Shown: positions 59,052-64,000 of the stretch, one piece after another
How positions within the stretch are numbered: the stretch's first letter is position 1
Layout of the letters: the number at the start of each line of letters is the position of its first letter
Source of the DNA: an uncultured Collinsella sp.
Lineage (GTDB): Bacteria; Actinomycetota; Coriobacteriia; Coriobacteriales; Coriobacteriaceae
Reading direction: 5' to 3'
Assembly: GCA_902491345.1 (NCBI GenBank)
Contig: CABUHI010000006.1
Span: 1-64,000 of the forward strand
Length of the DNA: 64,000 bases
The notes under the pieces: generated by a model
Told to the model about the DNA's origin: nothing
The model's database searches: none
What the model saw: only the letters and a program-made list of their open reading frames with translations
Position numbers and translations under genes: made by a program

Positions 59052-61952
59052 ATGACCCAGCCCTTGCCCTGGGAAAAGAACGCCGCGGTACCCGCGCCGC
59101 CCACGCCGGAACCCGTGCCGCTCGATGCATACACCGCCCCCGCTGTGCCGGAGCCCGAGCTCGTCCCGCTCGACATCTACGACGCTTCCGCGCCGGCACC
59201 CAAACCCGCCAAGCCGCTCGTCGACATCGACAGCCTTAATCCCGCCCAGCGCGAGGCGGTCCTGACCACCGAGGGTCCGTTGCTGGTCCTTGCCGGCGCC
59301 GGCTCGGGCAAGACCCGCGTCTTGACCTTCCGCATCGCACATATGCTAGGCGACCTGGGCGTTAAGCCCTGGCAGATCCTTGCCATCACGTTTACCAACA
59401 AGGCCGCGGCCGAGATGCGCGAGCGTCTGGCGGCACTCATCCCCAGTGGTACCCGCGGCATGTGGGTGTGCACCTTCCATGCTATGTGCGTGCGCATGCT
59501 GCGCGAGGACGCCGACCTGCTGGGCTACACCGGTCAGTTCACCATCTACGATGACGACGATTCCAGGCGCATGGTGCGCGATATTATGCAGGCGCTCGGT
59601 ATCGAGCAAAAGCAATTCCCCATCAACATGATCCGCAGCAAGATCAGTTCGGCCAAAAACGCCATGATCGGCCCCGAGGACATGCTCAAATCCGCCGACA
59701 GCCCCAACGACAAAAAGGCCGCACAGGTCTATATGGAGCTGGAACGCCGCCTGCGCGCCGCCAACGCGATGGACTTCGACGACCTGCTCGTGCGCGCGCT
59801 CGAGCTGCTGCGCACTCGCCCCGAGGTGCTCGACAAGTACCAGGAGCGCTTCCGCTACATTAGCGTCGACGAGTATCAGGACACCAACCACGTCCAGTAC
59901 GAGATCGCCAACCTGCTGGCCGCCAAGTACCAAAATCTCATGGTCGTAGGCGATGATGACCAGTCCATTTATAGCTGGCGCGGCGCCGACATCACCAACA
60001 TCCTGGACTTTGAGAAGGACTTTAAAAACTGCAAGACCGTCAAGCTGGAGCAGAACTATCGCTCCACGGGTCACATCCTGAGCGCCGCCAATGCCGTGGT
60101 GCGCCACAACTCGCAGCGCAAGGACAAGCGCCTGTTTACGGCCGAGGGCGATGGCGAGAAGATCCAGGCCTTCCAAGCGAGCGACGAGCGCGACGAGGGC
60201 CGCTGGATTGCCGGTGAGATCGAAAAGTTGCACTCTAAGGGCACGAGTTACGACGATATCGCTGTGTTCTATCGCACCAACGCCCAGTCGCGTATCCTCG
60301 AAGATATGTTTCTGCGCGCGGGCGTGCCCTACAAGATCGTCGGCGGCACGCGATTCTTCGACCGCGCCGAGATCCGCGACGTCATGGCCTACCTCAAGAT
60401 GATCGTGAACCCGGCAGACGAGATGAGCATCAAGCGCGTCATCAACACGCCGCGCCGCGGCATCGGCTCCACCTCGATCCAAAAGATTGAGCAGCTGGCG
60501 CGCGACAACCGTTGCTCGTTCTTCCAAGCCTGTGAGATTGCGACGGCCGAGACGGGCATGTTTAGCGCCAAGGTGCGCAACGGCCTGTCGAGCTTTGTGG
60601 CGCTGGTGCGCGAGGGCCGGCGCATGGACGGCGAGCTCAAGGACGTCGTCGAGATGATTGTCAACAAGACGGGCCTGCTGCAGGCCTTCCGCGCCGAGGG
60701 CACCATGGAGTCCGAGAGCCGCGCCGAGAACATCCAGGAATTCCTGGGCGTTGCGGCGGAATTTGAGGAGACGCACGAGGATATCGAAGGCACGCTTGAG
60801 AGCTTGGAAGAGCTGCGCGCGGCTGGTGTTGCCGATGTGCCTGCCGACGCTGAGCCCGAGCCCGTTGTGGTGAGCGCACCTGCGCCCGAGCCGGGGCCGT
60901 CCGCTCCGGCATCCTCGTTCGAGGCACTTGTCGGCGCTCGTGACGCCGCGGGCTCCAATCCGCTCGATAGCTTGGCCACTTCGGCGCTGTCTCCGCAGGA
61001 TGCCCTGGCCGCCGCCATCGCGGGCAACGCGTATGCCGCGCCGACAGAGCTGCCCACCGGTGCCGTGCATGCTGACGAGATTGAGCGCACCTACGGCCCG
61101 CTCACCTGCAAGGCGTTGCCCGCCCTCATGGAGTGGCTGGCCCTGCGCTCCGACTTGGATTCCCTGGCCGGCGAGACGCATGCCATCACCATGATGACCA
61201 TTCACTCCGCCAAGGGCCTGGAGTTTCCCGCGGTGTTCGTGGCCGGCATGGAGGAAGGCATCTTCCCGCATGTGCACGACTTTGGCGGTAGTGACGATCC
61301 GGGCAAGCTCGAGGAGGAGCGTCGCTTGGCCTACGTCGCCATTACGCGTGCTCGCAAGCGCCTGTTCTTGACCTATGCGGCCACGCGTCGCACCTACGGC
61401 TCGACTTCTGCCAACCCGCGCTCGCGCTTCCTCAACGAGATTCCGTTTGAGGACATCGAGTTTAGCGGTATCGGTTCTGCCGGTTTTGAAGGCACGGGCT
61501 GGGAGAAACGCGGCGACCGTCACGGCACCTTTGGCTCGGGCATGGGCTCGGATATGTACGGCGGCAAGGTGTTCGGTTCGCATACGCGCTCGACCGGCGG
61601 CTCCGGATCGCGTGGCGGATCGAGCTTCGACGATTTCTTTGGTGGCAGCACCTATGGCACCGAGCGCCATCGCGGGGTTTCGCCCGACGCCGGCCGTGTT
61701 GCCTCGACCTTTGGGTCGGGCGCGCCGCGAGCCAAAAAGCCGTCGTCTAAGGTGTCGCCGACGGTGGAGCGCAAGGTCGATCGCGCCAGTGCATCGCAGG
61801 ACTTTGCCGCGGGCGATACCGTGAGCCACAAGACCTTTGGCACGGGTACCGTCATCTCGGTTGTCGGAGACATGATCGAGGTCCAATTCGAAAAGACCGG
61901 CCAGACCAAAAAGCTAATGAAAGGCTTCGCGCCGATCGTTAAGCTGTCGTAA
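59052..61952 (+). CDS. pcrA: PcrA/UvrD-type DNA helicase
   Basis: A 966-aa superfamily 1A 3'-5' helicase for repair and replication-fork clearing. A Pro/Ala-rich extension fills residues 1-62. Walker A is LAGAGSGKTRVLTF (about residue 80), then AITFTNKAAAEMRERL, VDEYQDTN, VVGDDDQSIYSWRGA and MTIHSAKGLEFPAV, RRLAYVAITRARK. Insertion near 590-690 (Pro/Glu/Ala-rich) and a Gly/Ser-rich linker near 830-900 lengthen it. The C-terminal Tudor-like domain (DTVSHKTFGTGTVISV) is the PcrA RNA-polymerase-binding type. ATG 59052 follows GAGGAG. Confidence 0.96.
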   Translation: MTQPLPWEKNAAVPAPPTPEPVPLDAYTAPAVPEPELVPLDIYDASAPAPKPAKPLVDIDSLNPAQREAVLTTEGPLLVLAGAGSGKTRVLTFRIAHMLGDLGVKPWQILAITFTNKAAAEMRERLAALIPSGTRGMWVCTFHAMCVRMLREDADLLGYTGQFTIYDDDDSRRMVRDIMQALGIEQKQFPINMIRSKISSAKNAMIGPEDMLKSADSPNDKKAAQVYMELERRLRAANAMDFDDLLVRALELLRTRPEVLDKYQERFRYISVDEYQDTNHVQYEIANLLAAKYQNLMVVGDDDQSIYSWRGADITNILDFEKDFKNCKTVKLEQNYRSTGHILSAANAVVRHNSQRKDKRLFTAEGDGEKIQAFQASDERDEGRWIAGEIEKLHSKGTSYDDIAVFYRTNAQSRILEDMFLRAGVPYKIVGGTRFFDRAEIRDVMAYLKMIVNPADEMSIKRVINTPRRGIGSTSIQKIEQLARDNRCSFFQACEIATAETGMFSAKVRNGLSSFVALVREGRRMDGELKDVVEMIVNKTGLLQAFRAEGTMESESRAENIQEFLGVAAEFEETHEDIEGTLESLEELRAAGVADVPADAEPEPVVVSAPAPEPGPSAPASSFEALVGARDAAGSNPLDSLATSALSPQDALAAAIAGNAYAAPTELPTGAVHADEIERTYGPLTCKALPALMEWLALRSDLDSLAGETHAITMMTIHSAKGLEFPAVFVAGMEEGIFPHVHDFGGSDDPGKLEEERRLAYVAITRARKRLFLTYAATRRTYGSTSANPRSRFLNEIPFEDIEFSGIGSAGFEGTGWEKRGDRHGTFGSGMGSDMYGGKVFGSHTRSTGGSGSRGGSSFDDFFGGSTYGTERHRGVSPDAGRVASTFGSGAPRAKKPSSKVSPTVERKVDRASASQDFAAGDTVSHKTFGTGTVISVVGDMIEVQFEKTGQTKKLMKGFAPIVKLS

Positions 61953-61959
61953 TCCCGGC

Positions 61960-62089
61960 GGACCTGCGCGGGCGTATGGGGCAACATCGCCTGCTCGGGC
62001 AGTCCTGCGCAAGACGGAGGCCACATTAAGTGGCCTCCTTTGCGTGCGGAACTCGCGACCGATGTTGCCCCATACGCTCGCCCAGGTCC
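61960..62089. repeat. Long palindrome E: same core as A, different arms
   Basis: Arms 61960-61989 and 62060-62089 pair over 30 bp with two mismatches. The 70-nt core (61990-62059) begins CCTGCTCGGGCAGTCCTGC, has an inner hairpin centred on CACATTAAGTG, and ends GTGCGGAACTCGCGAC. The core closely matches that of A at 7115-7183, but the arms share nothing with A. It begins eight bases after the pcrA stop codon. Confidence 0.9.
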
Positions 62090-62174
62090 TTAGATAACGT
62101 TGCTTGCGAATGTCGCTCTGCTCGTTCGTCTTTTTGGTCTGGAGAGCCGGGTGGGCTGATATATAGATACGAGT

Positions 62175-62208
62175 AGGGGCTCCTCCGTTAATGAACGGGG
62201 GAGCCCCT
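62175..62208. terminator. Bidirectional terminator between pcrA and manA
   Basis: AGGGGCTCC and GGAGCCCCT, extended by CCGTT/AACGG, make a strong stem over AATG. T-rich sequence follows on the plus side. It can end both convergent transcripts. The rest of the 321-base gap holds only palindrome E. Confidence 0.85.
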
Positions 62209-62273
62209 TGTTGCTTTTTGATTGTCGTTACTAGCCAGAGCCCCGTCCCGGCGAGCGCTTGGGGACCGGTGAC

Positions 62274-63206
62274 CTACAGGTGGCTGATGATCAGTTCCAT
62301 CTTGCCCTCGAGCTCAATCTTGTCCACGGTGCTCGGGGCCAGCAGGTGGCTGCCCTTGTGGACGGGGTCGCCGCAGGCGGTGCCTTCGCCGTCGATGACT
62401 GACAGGCACATGAAGGGCCAGCGCTGGTCGAGGGTCTTGCTGCCGTTAACGCGCACGAGATCGACGGTGTAGCAGGGGCAAGACTCGAGCTCGGTCACGC
62501 CGTCGACCTCGGGCGCGGTCACGGCGCCGTCGGTCGGCGCCTGCGCGTTAAAGTTGATGCAATCCAGGCTCTGCTCAATGTGCAGCGGGCGCAGCTTGCC
62601 GTCGGTGCCCGGGCGGTCGTAGTCGTACAGGCGATACGTCACGTCGCTCGACTGCTGCGTTTCCAAAATGAGCGTGCCGGTCTTGATGGCGTGCACGGTA
62701 CCGGAGTCGATCTGGAAAAAGTCGCCCTTGTGGATCGGCAGCACGTTGAGCATGTCGTCCCAGCGGCCCTCTTCGATCATCTGTGCGGCCTCGGCGCGAT
62801 CCTTGGCGCGCTGCCCGACGATGATCGTGGCGCCGGGCTCGCAGTCCAGCACATACCAGCACTCGGTTTTGCCCAGGCTGCCGTTCTCGTGCTTGGCGGC
62901 GTACTCGTCGTTGGGATGAATCTGGATCGAAAGGTCGTCCTTGGCGTCCAGAATTTTAATGAGCAGCGGGAACTCCTTGCCCTCGCAGTTGCCAAAGAGC
63001 TCGCGGTGCTCGGCCCACAGCCACGACAGCGTGTGACCGGCATACGGGCCCTCAGCGATCTGGCAGTCGCCGTTGGGGTGTGCCGAGATGGCCCAGCACT
63101 CACCGATGGGGCCCTCGGGAATGTCGTAGCCAAACACGGTCTCCAGCTGGCGGCCGCCCCAGATCTTCTCGTGGAAGATCGGCGTGAGTTTAATCAAATC
63201 GGACAT
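62274..63206 (-). CDS. manA: Mannose-6-phosphate isomerase, class I
   Basis: A 310-aa zinc cupin enzyme that interconverts mannose-6-P and fructose-6-P. KIWGGRQLETVFG at the N-terminus, SIQIHPNDEYA (zinc His), LGKTECWYVLDC (zinc Glu) and SGTVHAIKTGTLILETQQSSDVTYRLYDYDR (zinc His and catalytic Arg) are visible. ATG 63206 has GGGAG seven bases upstream; ATG 63212 is too close to it. A GntR regulator gene lies just upstream on the same strand. Confidence 0.94.
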   Translation of the reverse strand: MSDLIKLTPIFHEKIWGGRQLETVFGYDIPEGPIGECWAISAHPNGDCQIAEGPYAGHTLSWLWAEHRELFGNCEGKEFPLLIKILDAKDDLSIQIHPNDEYAAKHENGSLGKTECWYVLDCEPGATIIVGQRAKDRAEAAQMIEEGRWDDMLNVLPIHKGDFFQIDSGTVHAIKTGTLILETQQSSDVTYRLYDYDRPGTDGKLRPLHIEQSLDCINFNAQAPTDGAVTAPEVDGVTELESCPCYTVDLVRVNGSKTLDQRWPFMCLSVIDGEGTACGDPVHKGSHLLAPSTVDKIELEGKMELIISHL

Positions 63207-63278
63207 GTGCATACTCCCATAAGGTTGTGCGGGTGCCGCGTAAGACAGCTCAAAACGAGCACCCACCGGATTACAAAC

Positions 63279-63998
63279 CTATGCCAACGTTACGTTGTGC
63301 AGCTCAAAGCGGTCGCCTACGTTGTGCGAGATAGAATATTCAAACGCGGTGCCGCTATCCAAGAAGCCAATCTGGTTGAGTTCGAGCAGGGGGGAGCCGG
63401 GTTTGGTATCCAGGCGCTCAGCCTCTTCCTCAGTTGCCGCGACGGCGCGAATGGTACGGTGGAAACTTGAGATCTTGAGTCCGCACTGCTCGCGGATGAA
63501 GCTGTAGATCGATGCGTACAGGTCTTTTTTCTTAAGACCCGGAATCAGCTCGAGTGGCATATAGGTGTACTCGATAACGATGGGCTGACCATCGACCTCG
63601 CGTACGCGCACGATGTGATAGGCAAAGTCGTCTTCGGCCATTCCCAGTTGGGTCGCAACCTCTGCCGGCGGATTGACAATCGAGAAATCGTAGACCACCG
63701 AGGTCACTTTCTCCCCGCGATGCTCGTACGAAAAGCCTTGGGCACGGTCGTTCTTGCCTTGGAAAAACACCTGGCCGGGAAGCCCCGCCGTGTCCTTGAC
63801 GTAGGTGCCCGATCCGCGCCGGCTGGTAATAAGGCCTTCCTCGGTGATCTGCTCAATCGCTCGTTTGACGGTGATTTTGGAAACGCTATAGAGCTCACAG
63901 AACTCAACGACGGTAGGCAACTTATCGCCCGGCTTAAGGGCGCCGTCCTCGATGCTTCGACGGATATCTGCAGCTATCGCTTCGTATTTGGGAATCAT
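63279..63998 (-). CDS. GntR-family regulator with UTRA domain, at right edge
   Basis: A 239-aa regulator. MIPKYEAIAADIRRSIEDGALKPGDKLPT and VVEFCELYSVSKITVKRAIEQI form the winged helix, with the GSGTYV wing near residue 65. From about 85 the UTRA domain follows (VREVDGQPIVIEYTYMPLELIPGL ... EYSISHNVGDRFELHNVTL). The start lies two bases from the window end, so upstream regulatory sequence is missing. It may control manA, encoded 72 bases downstream; sugar-phosphate effector inferred. Confidence 0.9.
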   Translation of the reverse strand: MIPKYEAIAADIRRSIEDGALKPGDKLPTVVEFCELYSVSKITVKRAIEQITEEGLITSRRGSGTYVKDTAGLPGQVFFQGKNDRAQGFSYEHRGEKVTSVVYDFSIVNPPAEVATQLGMAEDDFAYHIVRVREVDGQPIVIEYTYMPLELIPGLKKKDLYASIYSFIREQCGLKISSFHRTIRAVAATEEEAERLDTKPGSPLLELNQIGFLDSGTAFEYSISHNVGDRFELHNVTLA

Positions 63999-64000
63999 GC

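Overview
The window is high-GC, gene-dense bacterial DNA that fits a gut actinobacterium of the class Coriobacteriia, most probably Collinsella. This is inferred from a phosphoketolase, a glycogen/maltodextrin pair, a mannose-family PTS with an Amadori-product deglycase, a compact his operon with a fused HisZ-HisG, GluQ, and many REP-like and palindromic intergenic elements. No marker gene (rRNA or similar) is present to prove the genus.

Layout. 0-9.5 kb: glycogen/maltodextrin phosphorylase and 4-alpha-glucanotransferase, galE, a secreted PcsB-like peptidoglycan hydrolase, murB and a LacI regulator. 9.7-12.3 kb: phosphoketolase with two LacI-type operators at its promoter. 12.7-21.2 kb: a small hypothetical gene, two overlapping GntR regulators, and a carbohydrate locus. 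That locus has two DNA-identical SIS-domain deglycase genes flanking mannose-type PTS IIA, IIB, IIC and IID and a FrlC-like epimerase. The three transcription units share paired GGTATTAA sites, and the gene set looks like fructoselysine/glucoselysine (Amadori product) uptake and breakdown. 21.4-30.7 kb: a nearly complete histidine operon (hisZG-D-C-B-H-A-F-I-small ORF-E) and, convergent to it, a PHP-type histidinol phosphatase that supplies the missing step. 30.8-35.6 kb: a YgbA/NO-type zinc protein coupled to a CydDC-like fused ABC exporter, and a stand-alone LarC2-like domain. 35.7-40.6 kb: phosphodiesterase, mazG, eno, a DivIC/FtsB-like protein and Ppx/GppA. 40.6-45.2 kb: tRNA-Leu(UAA) with a partial duplicate, a TPR-like membrane protein, an orphan PTS IIB plus VOC protein, and a two-component system. 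45.2-46.9 kb: an AT-rich island with a frameshifted gene and a small protein with an operator-like palindrome. 47-64 kb: metallophosphatase, gluQ, a DUF2207 membrane protein, GNAT, purH, a second two-component system, usp, uppP, pcrA/uvrD, manA and a GntR regulator cut close to the right edge.

The most unusual material is non-coding. Several genes are followed by very long hairpins whose outer arms (28-37 bp) are perfect or near-perfect but locus-specific, while the centre is conserved between loci. Elements at 7.1 and 62.0 kb share a ~70-nt core; elements at 12.3 and 12.5 kb share an identical 21-nt core in opposite orientation. A separate 3 x 80-bp array of paired inverted motifs lies at the left edge. 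REP-like elements of several kinds are scattered through the gene ends.

The second striking feature is the exact, ORF-bounded duplication of the SIS gene. The two copies are direct repeats around the whole PTS operon and could delete or convert by homologous recombination.
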